Of a stretch of 64,000 nucleotides of DNA, positions 47,818-60,831 are shown one piece after another (position 1 is the stretch's first letter; the number at the start of each line of letters is the position of its first letter). The stretch spans positions 23,023,298 to 23,087,297 of the forward strand of contig VZDJ01004378.1 in NCBI GenBank assembly GCA_008694505.1, given 5' to 3'. The notes beneath the pieces are model-generated. The model did no database searches. It was not told the origin of the DNA and worked only from the letters and a program-made list of their open reading frames with translations. The DNA comes from Cyanoderma ruficeps (lineage: Eukaryota > Chordata > Aves > Passeriformes > Timaliidae). Made by a program: the position numbers and the translations under genes.

Positions 47818-50800
47818 AAACTAGACACGTTCACATGGCTTCAGGCTGCATGCCCTCAGCTACTGTGAAAACCTGTACAAGTCAGATTATTTTAATGTGA
47901 ACAAAAAGAAGCAGCAGTCTTTAAACTCTGACTTGAAACTGTACTCACAGCTTGTTATCTTTTACTCAGAAAAAGCGCTGCATCATATTGAATCCTTGGG
48001 TCATTGTTTACAAGTAAACTGAACCCTTGACCACAGAGATTTACTGAAGTGTGGAAATATCAACAGATAGTTCATGAAATAAAGTGTGAAAAAGTCAAGA
48101 GATACTATGAGATTTTATGTTTCTGAAAAAGTATCTCATCTAAACCAGAACCTATTTTAGTATAACTTTGAAGTCTGTGTAGTTTAAAACTTTCTGATTT
48201 ATTATATTTTTATTGTACAGCCTGTTCAGTTTTGAAACAAATCCCCAAGTAATATTTACTGCCATTTGCGGTTTTTAAAACAGATTGAAATGTACAGACC
48301 TTAGTAAACTTAAAAATATGTAGGAAATGGAGTGTTGGATTATTGTTAGTTATTTAGGGTGCTTTTATTTACACGATTAGAACACTTTTGTAAAATGGCA
48401 GAAAGCCCCAAAGTTAGTGCTGCAGCATGTTGTTAAAAATGTGGACTTGCTTGCCTGGTTTACATTAGGTAGATTTTTCTGTCTGTTAAATGAGAAATGG
48501 ATGAAATAATTTTCAGTGTTTACTATGGCAAGAAAGAGCGGAAATCAGACCTGTTGGATTTTCTACTGTGTGCCTATCAATCCAGTGGCGCCATTCCTAA
48601 GCAGCTGTTATTAGCCAAGGAAAGATTTCCTAATGTTTGTGTCTACAGTTTGTATCCTGAGGTTTACCACATACCGTAGCGTCATCCTTTAGAGGCTGAA
48701 CTGTGCTGAAATGTCAAAAAGGCATTCATGACTATGCATATTCAGAAGGGGTATGTAACTTAGAGAGAGTAACTTACTTAGCTGGGGTTTTTTTCCTGAT
48801 CTTCAGCTGTCTAAGAATAAGTAAAGGTTTTTTCTTAAAGCTTTAGAAATTTGAAAGTCTCCATAACTCATTGAATTTCTATTTTCATCAGGGTATGATT
48901 AAGTCACAAAAGAAAAGTGCTTTGAAAGTAGAGAAAATCCTGTGGTCGGTCATCATTACAAGAAAATCTAAATCAAATTACTGGAGCTCTTACAGGACAA
49001 TCCAATAAGGAATGCTAACACTTGGCATTTCAGAAGGCATCAGGAAGATATTCAGACAAACCTAAAGGAATTGTGAATAGAAAAATGCAGGAGATGTTTG
49101 GCACGATCCCTTTCATGTACAAAGTGCAGTTTGTCTTGCAAACACCTGTGCTTACAAGCAATATGAATTACTTTTGTTTACTTAGGTTTAGCTACCTTCC
49201 TTAGAACTGCCTCATACATTTCTGAGGAAAATAGTGACAATGAAGGCGTGTAGCCACCCTGAGGGTTTGCTCAAAATGTGATGGATTTTTTAAAAAAATT
49301 CATATAGTCTACCATAGCATTTACAATATATTAAATACATTTTTATATATTAATATATTGAATATATTTTATCTAATTTAATTTTTTGGAAGGTTACCAC
49401 CAATGCAATTCCCGCCAAAGATTATTGCATCTTTGTTGTCTTCTTTAGCCCTTGCCTTTCTTTTTCAAATCCCCATATTATTTTAGTGATTTATGAGTTT
49501 AGAAGTATATTTTTTGTTCTTAGGAGAAGAACAGTAACAAAAGGACAAAGCCCCATGCATGAAAATCAAAGTTAAACTTGCATACATTCTCTATTGCTTA
49601 AATTGCATAATGCAGTAAGTATGGTCAGATGATAAACCAATATTTTTATTACGTCCTTTAAAGTTATATATCAGATACTTCATGATAGTACAAATGACTG
49701 CCCTCTGCCACCTTCAATCTTTTTTAGAGACCTAGTAGACCACAGTGCGCATTCTAGACCTTCTACAGGGAATTGAAATCTTAATTTTACAGCAGTTGAT
49801 CTTAGAACTGCCTGAATCAAATACAAATGCTATAGCATGGAAAAAGAGAGGGAAGTAGAGGGCAAGCCAGTTATTCCAGGAACAGGAACCCACAGAGCAG
49901 AGTAAGAAAGAATTTACTATTAAAAACAACCCAAGAATCAAAGGCTAACTCTTCAGAAGCCTGGAAAAATGCAAGGAGCTGCCTGACATTGTGTGAAGGT
50001 TTCAGTATGCTCATGATGGCTGTAGAGCTTTTAGAATACTTGGCAGATTCAGAAAAAAAAAAACAAAACAACAAAAGCAATAGCATTTTTAATAAGGAAG
50101 TATTTTTAACAAAAGCTGAGGAAGTTGTATTGCTGGAGGTCAGTGGCTATGCAATTGTTCTGGAATTTTTCTAGAGGGTGATTTTCTGTTATATAGGAGT
50201 TATAGTTACTTAGTTTTCTTAACTTAAAGGTGTGCCTTTGTTTCTTCTTAATAATATGCTAGTTTATTAACAAACCCTTTGCTTTCCAATCAGTCCTTCA
50301 GAGTTAAATCTGTTTTTACATAGATCCATAAACAAATCAATGATTTCTTATGACGTCATGGATGTATTTTCAAAGTGAAATAAAAACAATTAAAGTAGAA
50401 GATCAGCTTTTTTGTTTATGTACTATTTTTATTATTTGATCTATTGTTTTAATGTTTCATTTCTAATTTGTTCACATCAGTCCTTACCCACCTTCGTTTT
50501 GGGCCAATTACTGACTTATCTGTCCACTTCTAAAAATTTCTAGTTCTTTCTCTGATTGGTGCTTCCTCAACTCAGTTAATTAATAGCCTTCCCATGACTG
50601 CCTCACATACTGCTCCTCTCTTAAAACACAGGCAATTAACTCTCACAAAAATTGCAAACTTTCCACTTTCTCTGTGATCTGTGCATCTCCTTTACTGTTC
50701 TTGTGTCATCTCCATTGACAATGTGGGATGTTTGGGGAATACCATAATCCACTGTAACTTCATGCAATTTACAGAGCATGAAGCAGAACAGAGGCAGATT

Positions 50801-53712
50801 TTTGGCTGAATTATGAAAAATTCCTGATATAAAATTATAGAACTAAAGGACAAGAAGAGAAAAAAATAGAAAGTTTTCCGCAGATGCTCTCATATTGGGT
50901 AAAACATCACATAACTAAGCTATCATTAATAAATAAGTGGTTTTATTTGCAAGTTTCAAGAAACCGTAAGACAATTTATTAAATCCAATTGCAAGTAGTA
51001 GAGTCATGACTATTTCAAATGCTACACAAAAATAAATAGTACTCTAAAAGGTTTCTTTTGTTATGACTGTCTATAAAAATACATTTTTTCTTTTGCTACT
51101 CAGAAAAATATACAAGACTGTCTCCAATAGGTCTGTAATTACTGTCATCACAGTAATTAGTTCAAATGTAAGCAACTACAGTGACTATCTTCTGTCATAA
51201 AACTGTTCTGTAACAGAAGAGGATAGACAAATCTCAAATTTCCTTAAGATTCCATATAGAATACTACAAAATATATGAAATCACAGCTTCTAAAGAAAAA
51301 TATTTTGTCCTGCAATGTAGTTTGGAATGTATTGCACTTCACAATGAATAAAATCCAAAGGTTTTGGTAAATCTTTAAAGTGCTAAGCAGTAAAGGCCAT
51401 CTAAAGAAATATAGGTAACGTTTAATCTTTTAGTAAGAATTTATGCTTTTTTTGGTAAGACTGCAGTGTTCGCTAATAGTGAAAAAAATTGTTTTGATAA
51501 AATATTTAGCAAAAATAGCCAATGACTAGGAAAAGAAATATCTTTTAATATTTAATGTTAAGAGGCTCTTGACAGATAAAGAGGTAGAACTTTTAATAAC
51601 ATTTAGCACTTCAAAATCTTTCAGCACCTAGAAAAGAAATGCAAACTGTAATACTAGACAGTAACTGGAGGATTCCTTCTATGGCATTTCATGCTAAAAC
51701 TGTTCTGTGACTGACAAATAGCTTAAAAATACCTTTCAAGCCAAAATACCATGAACAGTATGTAAGAAACTTTGCACTCCCTATCTCTTCACACCTCCAC
51801 CTCTGCCTGAATGGACATTTTCCTGATGGCAATCTCCAGACTCATTGCTCAGTGTCCTCTTCTCACTAACACTCCATCCCTCCCTTGACCTACCACCACT
51901 CAGTATTTCAAGGAGACAGCTGTTTTCAAAGATTATTCTTGAGAAAAGTGCTCCTTTAATGACATTTTCTTTTAACTCAGGAAAGTCATTAACGGAGAAT
52001 GTCACAGGTGCTGTATATGAATGCTTGGATGTCAGATCTTTGTGGCCCACAGTCAATCGCATTCAGCAGTGAGACAGGAGTGTAACTTTTAAGTGTTTTT
52101 GCATGTGACATTCTGGGCATTCATCCTTTAATATTTCATAATTTGATATCCCACCCCACTTTTTCCAAATTTTAGTCATCTCTTAACTTTTGAATTCTAA
52201 GCTTTTATACAAAACAGAAAGTATCACCTTTTAACTGTCCAAGGCATTAATACAGTCTGAACTTATCACAGCTATCCAAACACTTCTCACATAATGTCTT
52301 CTGATTAATTTTTTTTTCCCTGTGTCCATCATGGTCTTCTGCAACTCAGTGGGCTCTTTTTCAAGACCTAATATGGTCTTCTCCAAAACTGGAAGGAACA
52401 CACATATAATTCCATTTCTGGCTGGTCCAAATCTTGGGCAACCTTAAAAAAATTACCCTTTCCTTGAGCAAGAGGTAGGAGCAGACAACTTCCAGAGGTC
52501 TCAACAAACCTGTATGAATCTCTGTTGTTACAGGTTGTTAGACACATATGCTATTTGTCTATATATTCTCTATGTTATGTCTATAAATAATGCACCATGT
52601 TTCAAGCATAGAAGAGAAATAGTTAATCCACTGATGGGGAAAATTGCTACATAAAAATACAATTCTTCTTAGAGTAAATTTTTCTGAGAAACCCACAGCA
52701 AGGGGTGCAAGCAGCCAGAAATTAAAGACATAAGAAAAAGAGACTTTATTCCAGTTACCCAGCAGCTGGTTTAAACTGCTGCTAATTTCATGACTAACAA
52801 TGAAGAGATGTGCTCTAAAAGTAGTTTTATGACAAAACATTTTTTAACCACAGGATTCGAAGAAATTAAAAAAAAAATGGATTAGTGAGTTTTGGGACAT
52901 ATTTTGCTATCCCAGGTTGGGATAAATCCTACCCCTTTTCAGAGTCAAAATTCATCAAGTTGTTCGAAGGTTAGCTACATAGAAGACTTAAAAGGATAGT
53001 ATGTATCTAAGATGGAGGCATTGTTAGAATGCATCTAGCTCAAGGTAAATATTCGGTGAAATACGGCACCAATAAGGTGTTGTAAAGTCAGGAGTTAGGT
53101 TTAAAGATTGCCTTTTGTACAGGGGCATCCAGGATTTCATGGTTTGGGCAGGTGAGGATTTGCCTCCAAAGAGAGGCAGGAAGATGAAGCAAAGCTAGCA
53201 GTAGGCTTTTACTCTCTCACACTTGGCTGCACACATTTTTTGCTAAAACACTAATGTTTTCAATTGTTTTCATACATACCCATTTAGACTAGAACTGAGC
53301 TCCATTTTTTTTTAATATTATCTTTATGTTTTCCTCTGAATTTTCAGGAATATAATGTTTTAACTGCAAACTCCTCTGACAACACTAGTTCTATAAATTA
53401 CTCCTGCCCCGTACCTGATACAGGATTAAAACAGTGAAGAAAGATTTGAATTTTTGAAAACTTTAACTGCCTTCTGATCTTAGCTAAAAATGCTGGAAAA
53501 TTTCAAAGGCTCACCACCAGCAGAGAATACATCTTGTCAGGACAAGATTTCAAATCCTGTGATAATTGGATCTAATGATTCCATATGCAGTGAGATAGAT
53601 TACAATCAGATACAGGGTTTACCTTCTTCGCAGGAACCCCAAATGCAGGGCTTTAAAGATACACGTACATCACAGAACTGCTTGTTTGTTTGTTTAAAGT
53701 TGGATTAGTCAG
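47818..53712. other. AT-rich unique DNA, no gene seen
   Basis: About 5.9 kb. ORFs at 48497-48679, 49022-49204, 51781-52072 (opposed), 52559-52840 and 53490-53708 have no recognisable domain. A perfect TAATTA-containing inverted repeat lies at 51136-51159. An AT-rich run of alternating T and A is at 49330-49375. Confidence 0.55.
51136..51159. promoter_or_regulatory. TAATTACTGT inverted repeat (tentative binding site)
   Basis: TAATTACTGT (51136-51145) and ACAGTAATTA (51150-51159) are exact reverse complements separated by CATC. Each arm contains a homeodomain-type TAATTA core. Function is inferred from sequence alone. Confidence 0.3.
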
Positions 53713-55160
53713 CACAGAATCACAGAATGTATAGGTTGGAAGAGACCTTCAAGATCATCGAGTCCAACCCAGCCCTAAGACCTCAACTAGATTATGGTGT
53801 CAAGTGCCACATCCAGTCTCTTTTTAAACACATCCAGGGATGGTGACTCCAACACCTCCCTGGGCAGACTATTCCAATATTTACTCACTCTTTCAGTGAA
53901 AAATGTCTTCCTAATATCCAACCTGTATTTCCCCTGACACAGCTTAAGACTGTCCTCTTGTTCTGTCAGTTGCTGCCTGGAGAAAGAGACCAACTCCCAG
54001 CTGTCTACAACCACCCTTCAGGAAGTTATAGAGAGTGATAAGGTCACCTCTGAGTCTCCTTTTCTCCAGGCTAAACAACCCCAGCTCCCTCAGACGTTCT
54101 TCATATGGCTTGTGTTCCAAGCCCCTCACCAGCTTTGTTGCCCTGCTCTGGACATGCTCAAGCATCTCAACGTCCTTCCTAAACCGAGGGGCCAGAGCTG
54201 GACACAGCACTCAGGGTGTGGCCTCACCAGTGACAGGTACAGGGGAGGAATGACCTCCCTGTTCCTGCTGGCCACACCATTCCTGATCCAGGCCAGGATG
54301 CCACTGGCCCTCTTGGCCACCTGGGCATTGCTGGCTCATGTTCAGCTGCTGTCACCAGAACCCCCAGGTCCCTTTCCTCCTGGGCACTGTCCAACCACAC
54401 CATCCCCAGCCTATAACACTGCAGGGGGTTATTGAGGCCAAAGTGCAGGACCCGACACTTGGACTCATTAAACCTCATTCTGTTAGACTTTGCCCATTGA
54501 TCCAACTGTTCCAGGTCTCCCTGCAGAGCCCTCCTATATTCCAAGCGGTCGACACGTTCCCACCTTAGTGTCGTCCGCAAATTTACTAATGAAGGATTCA
54601 ATAGCCTCACCCATGTCATCAATGAAAATATTGAACAGAGCTGGCCCCAGCACAGACCCCTGAGGGACACCACTGGTCACTGGCCACCAGCTGGATACAG
54701 CACCATTCCTCACCACTCTCTGGGCCCGGCCATCCAGCCAGTTCCTAACCCAGCAAGGAGCGCTCCTGCCCAAGCCCCGGGCTGCCAGCTTTTCCAGGAG
54801 TATGCTGTGGGAGACAGTGTCAAAAGCCTTGCTGAAGTCCAAATAGACAACATCCACAGCCCTTCCTGCATCTACCAAGCCGGTCACCTGGTCATAAAAG
54901 GAGATCAGGTTGGTGAAACATGACCTACCCCTCCTAAACCCACGCTGGCTGGGTCTGATACCCTGGCCATCCTGTAAGTGCTGCATGACACTCAGTATAA
55001 ATCATTCCATTATCTTGCCAGGTATCGAAGTCAGACTGACTGGTCTATAATTACTGGGATCCTCCTTCCCACCCTTTTTGTGAATGGGTGTCACACTGGC
55101 CAGCTTCCAATCATCAGGAACCTCACCAGTGAGCCAGGACTGTTGGTAAATGATGGAGAG
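53713..55160 (-). mobile_element. CR1 LINE, 5'-truncated, about 1.45 kb
   Basis: This is the best-preserved CR1 here. Its 3' terminus (53713-53729 on plus) retains about two CACAGAAT units. It extends up through the reverse-transcriptase palm and into the fingers, stopping near 55160 within the region equivalent to the start of the RT domain. Loss of endonuclease and ORF1 is the usual result of incomplete reverse transcription. It is largely similar to the copy at 6.3-7.5 kb and shows the uninterrupted version of the site where that copy carries a 74-bp insertion. Confidence 0.95.
53787..55160 (-). pseudogene. CR1 ORF2 reverse-transcriptase remnant
   Basis: The frame 54986-54534 holds the palm core: [13 protein letters not shown] (about 54845-54807, with a catalytic Asp), VPQGSVLGP (54668-54643) and FADD (54581-54570). 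A short indel right after FADDTK shifts the frame; the next segment (to 54224) continues with [21 protein letters not shown] further shift leads into the C-terminal part (54210-53944, then 54014-53787). Upstream of 54986 the fingers region persists without an open frame. All catalytic Asp residues that I can see are retained, but the frame is broken at least three times. Confidence 0.9.
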
Positions 55161-58100
55161 AACCTATATTTTTGTCATTTGCCAATACCAGGCATTTGGT
55201 TTACTTTTTGTGGGCTTAGATAGATATTTCTCTTGGGAAGATGTTTCCCCAGGTATTAATTAGAACATTTGTGAGCAGACAGTTTTTGCTGATTATTTAT
55301 AGAGAATATTTCCTTCTATAAAACTGTATTTCTTTTGTTTTCAGTCTGATGAGTGCACCTTTTTTTCTGCATAGTTACATGATTTTCCTGTAAATTTCAC
55401 TGCTCATAATATTTTTGGACACATGTCCTTGCTCAGTGATATTCAGTGGGGAAAGGAGTATGCTCATCTTACTGGTATCGCTCCAACTCTAAGCTTCTAC
55501 CTACCTTGGTCTTCTGGCAATGAACACAAAAAGTATGTGGATCTAAATAGCAGTGTTGCAATTTGGCACCTACTGACCTCTGTGGCAAAACTTGTTACAT
55601 TTAACAAGAATTTGAGAGTTCTTTTATCAAGCTATTATTTTTCTATTCATTTTTATGAGGTAATTTAACTTTTTACCAAAACCTGTTTAAAACGCTTTTA
55701 TTGGAGAGTCCTCTATTCTTACCTATCACTCACTTTATTTTGGCACTTGTTTTTTGAGTGAGTGACTTCTTGCATCCGGTGGTTTTCTGTTGAAGTATTC
55801 TGGGAGAAAAGGCATGTCAGAGTCTGTCCAAAAATGTGATTTTGCAATCTGTGTCTCTGACTTTTAGGCAGAGACTTTCGCACAAACATCTCTCTGGGTG
55901 TCAGAAAAGAGCCCTCTCTAAAAGTCACAAGGCAATACAGGAATTTAATTTTATCTTTAGTTTTGCTGAAATTGAACCCAAAGGCATTTCCAGTCACAAA
56001 TTCAGCAAGATAAAAGCAACACATAAAACAAAACAGACTGCAGAGACAGTCAACATTTCACCATGTATTTTCTTTTCACCCAACTTCTTAACATCAAGGA
56101 AAGGGACTACACATCAGTACCCATCAATACATATCAGAGGCAGGATTTTTTTTTCCCATAAGCATGTTTTCAATTTTCTGCTGGTCTGCATCATTATCAG
56201 CAGTGAACCTGTCCAATAAATCTAGGGTAGACCTGAACAATCCCCATTTTGTTCTGGTTGGGTCACTCAGGATTTAATGGTCAATTTCTTCCATTTTTCA
56301 TATAATTTTTACCAGTATTTGATCAACTGATATCCATTCCTTGGTACAGGGGGATTTAATGGTAATGTGCCGCAATGTAAACATGTAATTACTGTGAACA
56401 TTTCCCAACAGAAATGTGTCATCAGTCTCATGCAGCCTTTACAGTCCCATTGCACAAAACAACTTCCTTTGTAGGGAAGGAAATTATGACGAATTTGAAA
56501 TGTCATTTTATGTCTATTTTTCTGCTGAGTTAACAGTTTCATAGGAAACAGGTTTTCAGATATGTTTTCCTAGGAGCCAAAAGGTATTTTAAAAAATATA
56601 GCTGTGGTGAAGGACTATGAATTTCATATTGGTCTATTCTGCAAAGCTCATTGTTACAGTTCTTAAGACCAGAGGAATGATATCATCTGCATAACAAGAA
56701 AAACATATTTTAACCTAATTCTGAGTTCAGGAATTCTCTCAGAAAACAGATGAAATGGCTGTACTCACAAATGCAGTCAAGAATGAAGTATGAGAATGAA
56801 AGCAGGAATTATGTAAGAACTCAGGATTTTTTGCCATCCCAGCTATAAACTGCAACACAAAGTTAGAGATTAATGTATCCTATCCTTGAAAGTTATGCTT
56901 TCTATTCTAAAATTCTAAAATTATACTTCTTGGGTATTCTCAGAGTACAGTTTCCCCCAATCATCAAAATTAGTAGTGAAAGAATAGGCATAAAAACAAT
57001 ATTTCATAAAACTGCTGTAGTAGATTAACTCTGTCCACAAGGAATGTTGTGATTTGAAACTTACGACAGCTTTACACAATTTTTCTTAAAGATGATAACT
57101 GGTATATAATTAATTGGAAACTTATTCAAAAGTATGAGGGGTAAAAAAACCCAGACTGCTGTGTGAAAAGTGGACAGAAGTAAAAAACTGAAGGATTTCT
57201 GCCCCAGTTCCAGTCAAAAGAACATATTTTGTTCATGCAGCAAAACACTTCAACATTCTTTGTATTTTTTGAGAGGTGTTTGAAATGCAATTGAGAGAGA
57301 ATATATTGGGAATCACTGTGAAGTATTACTTATCTTTTTTGATGGAAAATAGGAATTAGTCTCAATTTTCACCTCTTCATTCCATCTACTTTATCTAAGA
57401 GGGTAGCTTATGATGAATGAAGTGATGTGCATCAGCTATCCTTTGCTTATGTTCTGCAAGTCTTCTGCAGAAAACCACAGAAAGCAGAATATATATTCTT
57501 ATGGCATTGAATTCTGATGAAATAAAATTTGATGCAACCACAAGCTTTTGTTCTCAAATAAATAACCTCATAGTATAGCAAATTAGAAGTTCCCTGACCA
57601 TATGGAAAGAGGGATTATTCACTTACCATCAGATATCTTGTCTCTATCAAATGGCTTCAAGTTAATTGTTTTGGTTGTATGAATTCTGCAAAAATTAGTA
57701 AACTCCTTCCTAAATGTTTTGCCTTTCGGAATATATAAATATTTTTAACTCTTTAGCAATGTTTAAAAAAACACTGTAGTTTTCAGTTATTTATCAGATA
57801 GCTTTGTAGCTGCTTCTTCTGAAACATCTTTCTCTTTTTTGAAAACAAAATTCAATAGCAGAGAACATAATTAGAGAACTGTCCACAAGTTCAAAATGTA
57901 ACTCACATTATATTCAATTTGAAATATTATTACTTCAGTGCTGATTAGAGGCCTCAGTACATGAATACAGGAATTTGAAATCTGGCCATAAGTCTTCTGA
58001 GCTGGTGCATTCTTTTCAGCAGAGTTTGTGAAACTAAGACACGTGGCAGGACATTGCTTATATATATCTCTTTTAAAATCTTCTATCTGCCATAAATAGG

Positions 58101-58270
58101 AGAAGCTAGGTAGTGCATTACCTTCTGTTATTAGAACATTTTGGTTTTACCATTCAGCTGCTGTGGCAATCCAAGAAGCTGACAGAAGTTGCAGTTAGTG
58201 TGTATTACACCTTGTTTATTTTGGATAGAACTAATCAAAAGGATTAATTTTTATTTATGTTACTGAACAG
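55161..58270. other. AT-rich unique DNA, no gene seen
   Basis: About 3.1 kb. The opposed ORFs at 55719-56219 (101 and 127 codons) overlap on both strands and carry no motif. Nothing else is recognised. Confidence 0.55.
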
Positions 58271-58275
58271 CTAGA

Positions 58276-58434
58276 AAGGAGAGGAGAGGAGAGGGGAGGG
58301 GAGGNNNNNNNNNNNNNNNNNNNNNNNNNNNNNNNNNNNNNNNNNNNNNNNNNNNNNNNNNNNNNNNNNNNNNNNNNNNNNNNNNNNNNNNNNNNNNNNN
58401 NNNNNNNNNAGGAGAGGAGAGGAGAGGAGAGGAG
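58276..58434 (+). repeat. (GGAGA)n microsatellite around an assembly gap
   Basis: GGAGA-type units occur at 58278-58304 and again at 58410-58434, with N between. The array therefore probably spans the gap. Confidence 0.93.
58305..58409. other. Assembly gap, 105 N
   Basis: All bases are N, within the purine microsatellite. Confidence 0.99.
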
Positions 58435-59837
58435 GCAAAATTTATTCTAATGCTGTGTAAAAGTTTCAGTAAGAATCTCAGAGTATATTATGTCATTTAA
58501 AACTTTCTATAACATTTCTTATAAAATGTAAACATGCAAAAATAGCCCTAGAAACAAAGGATTCTGCAACTTTAGTCCATCTAGGATTAATATAAATTGA
58601 AATATGCAAAATAACATCATGTGTAGAGAAGGCAATAACCTAAAAGTTATTATATTTATACTTTTCTGGTTTAAATTACTTAAAACAATATTTTTACAAT
58701 TTACACTCTATGTTTTGTACTGGTAGGATGTTTCTTCCTTTTCTAATCTCACTTTGTGGTCCTTTTGAAATATTTAATATTTTTCACTTCATGCTGCAAC
58801 CCTATAACTGCAGTAGTGGAACTACCTGGGGTCTCCTAACTCTCCCTAACTCATTCATGAGCCTGAAGAAACTAGAGCACAGACAAAAGGCATCTAGGTT
58901 TGGTGGCCTGGCAGCATTTTTCAGGCTCTTTCATCACTTCTGGATTGTGCCATGATTTAGGACAGCATGATGATTAACTGTACAAGGAGTTCCCATGCCA
59001 GTCTCCTCTCATCTGTGATTAGCCAGCTGCTGTCCTTTCTTAGTTACTGATCATGCTCCCAGCCAACTATCCTATATTTTCACAGTGTTTATATTGCCTA
59101 GAAGTCTATAATCATCTTCTTATCTTCCCCCTAACATCTTCCTAATGCCAAGCTTCTGTTTTCTAGCTTATCACCTTCCAATCAAACTATCCTTGCACAC
59201 CATTCCATCTGTTGCCTTTCTGTTACAGAATTTGCTATTTGAGAAGGTTTGGAGGAGCCTACAGCTCCTGCATTATTGAGCGAATCTCCCTCCAACTTCA
59301 GAAACATTGGCCCAGGTTTCTGGCCTAGATTCAGATCCTCTCAGAGGTTTTAAGCAGTGTTATAAATGTGAGGGAGGTGGTTTGAAACGAGACTTATGAA
59401 AAGAAAAATAACGAGATGAAGAAGAAAGACCTAGTTCCAGTCTCTTTTTAAAAGTCAGTGTTTAAATGTATCAGATATTTACTGGAACAGAGATGGGGCT
59501 TTTGGAGCAGGTTTTACACATAATTCCAGATATGAAATTGTGCTGTATTCTGTTACTTGTGCACATTCCAGCAGTGACACTTATGCTTCATTGAAACTGA
59601 ACTTTGTGGGATACAGCACAGTACAGAAGGTGAAGAGAAGGCAGAACCAATGTACTACATGCACAAATCTCAAGTAAGCCTCCTTGCTCTTGCACTATAA
59701 TACATCATTCTGAAAAGAACTGCATGCATATAAGAACATGATTCAGTGTTTCACTAGCATTATTTCAGAATTTGCTGTCTTCCTAATTTTGGGGAAGATT
59801 GCTTAGGTAAAAGATCTGCATACTCATGTAGTTCCTC
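58435..59837. other. Unique DNA, no gene seen
   Basis: The 81-codon plus frame 58710-58955 has no recognised domain. No repeat identified. Confidence 0.55.
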
Positions 59838-60831
59838 TGGTGGTGAATTGTGTTGCATCCCGTTGGTGGCCAGCCACTGCTGGTGTCCCCCATGGATCAG
59901 CTCTGGGCCCAGTCCTGTTTAATATCTTTATTGATGATCGAGATAATTGAGTCTACCATTAGGAAATTCTCTGACAACACCAAGTTGGGTGTGTGTATTG
60001 ATCTGCTGGAGGGTAGGAGGGCTCTGCAGAAGGACCTGCACAGGCTGGATCCATGGGCTGAATCCAATGACATGAGGTTCAACAAGACCAAGTGCTGTGT
60101 CCTGTACTTTGGCCAAGATAACCCCATGCAGTGCTACAGGCTGGGGACAGAGTGTCTGGACAGCAGCCAGGCAGAAAGGGACCTGGGGGTATTGACTAAC
60201 AGCAGCTGAACATGAGCCAGCAGTGTGCCCTGGTGGCCAAGAAGGCCAAGGGCATCCTGGCCTGGATCGGGAATGGTGTGGCCAGCCGGAGCAGGAAAGG
60301 GATTGTTCCCTGGTACTCAGCACTGCTGGGGCCTCACCTTGAGTGCTGTGTCCAGTGTGGGCCTCCCCAGTTTAGGAAGGACATTGAGATGCAGGAGCAT
60401 GTCCAGAGAAGGGCAACAAGGCTGGTGAAGGGTGGGGAACACCAGTCCAGCGAGGAGCAGCTGGAGGAGCTGGGGATGTTTAGCCTGGAAAAAAGACTCA
60501 GGGGGAAACCCTACCATTCTCTAAATCCCCCTGAAAGGAGGCTGTAGCCAGGTGGGGGTCCGTTTTTTCTCCCAGGCAACCAGCTGTAGAACAAGAGGAC
60601 ACAGTATAAAGCTGCACCAGTAGGTATTTACATTGGACATTAGCAAGAAGTTCTTCACAGAAAGGGTGATTAGTCATTGGAATGGGCTGCCCAGGGAGAT
60701 GGCAGAATCACTGTCCCTGGAGGTATTTAAGAAAAGACTGGATGTGGCATTCAGTGCCATGGTCTAGTTACAAGGTGCTGTTGAATCTCAAAGGTTGTTT
60801 CCAAATGAGTTGATTCTGTGGTTCTTTTGGA
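59838..60831 (+). mobile_element. CR1 LINE fragment with near-complete 3' end
   Basis: It begins within the reverse-transcriptase palm (ttggtggccagccactgctggtg) and runs through the C-terminus to a 3' tail ending near tgagttgattctgtggttc (60809-60827). It is more diverged than the copies at 6.3 and 53.7 kb and opposite in orientation to both. Only the last kilobase of the parent element is present. Confidence 0.92.
59850..60770 (+). pseudogene. CR1 ORF2 reverse-transcriptase C-terminal remnant
   Basis: The motif normally FADD reads FSDN (59967-59978), so a catalytic Asp is lost. The frame continues to about 60209, then shifts to 60212-60547 with [30 protein letters not shown] and [10 protein letters not shown]. 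The last block (fkkrldv-like, near 60727-60745) is in a third frame. Confidence 0.85.

Noticed and set aside
48497..48679. 60-codon ORF with a fairly protein-like composition
   Set aside because: No family recognised, too short to judge, and no splice context.
55719..56219. Opposed ORFs of 101 and 127 codons
   Set aside because: They cover the same DNA on opposite strands with unremarkable composition and no motif.
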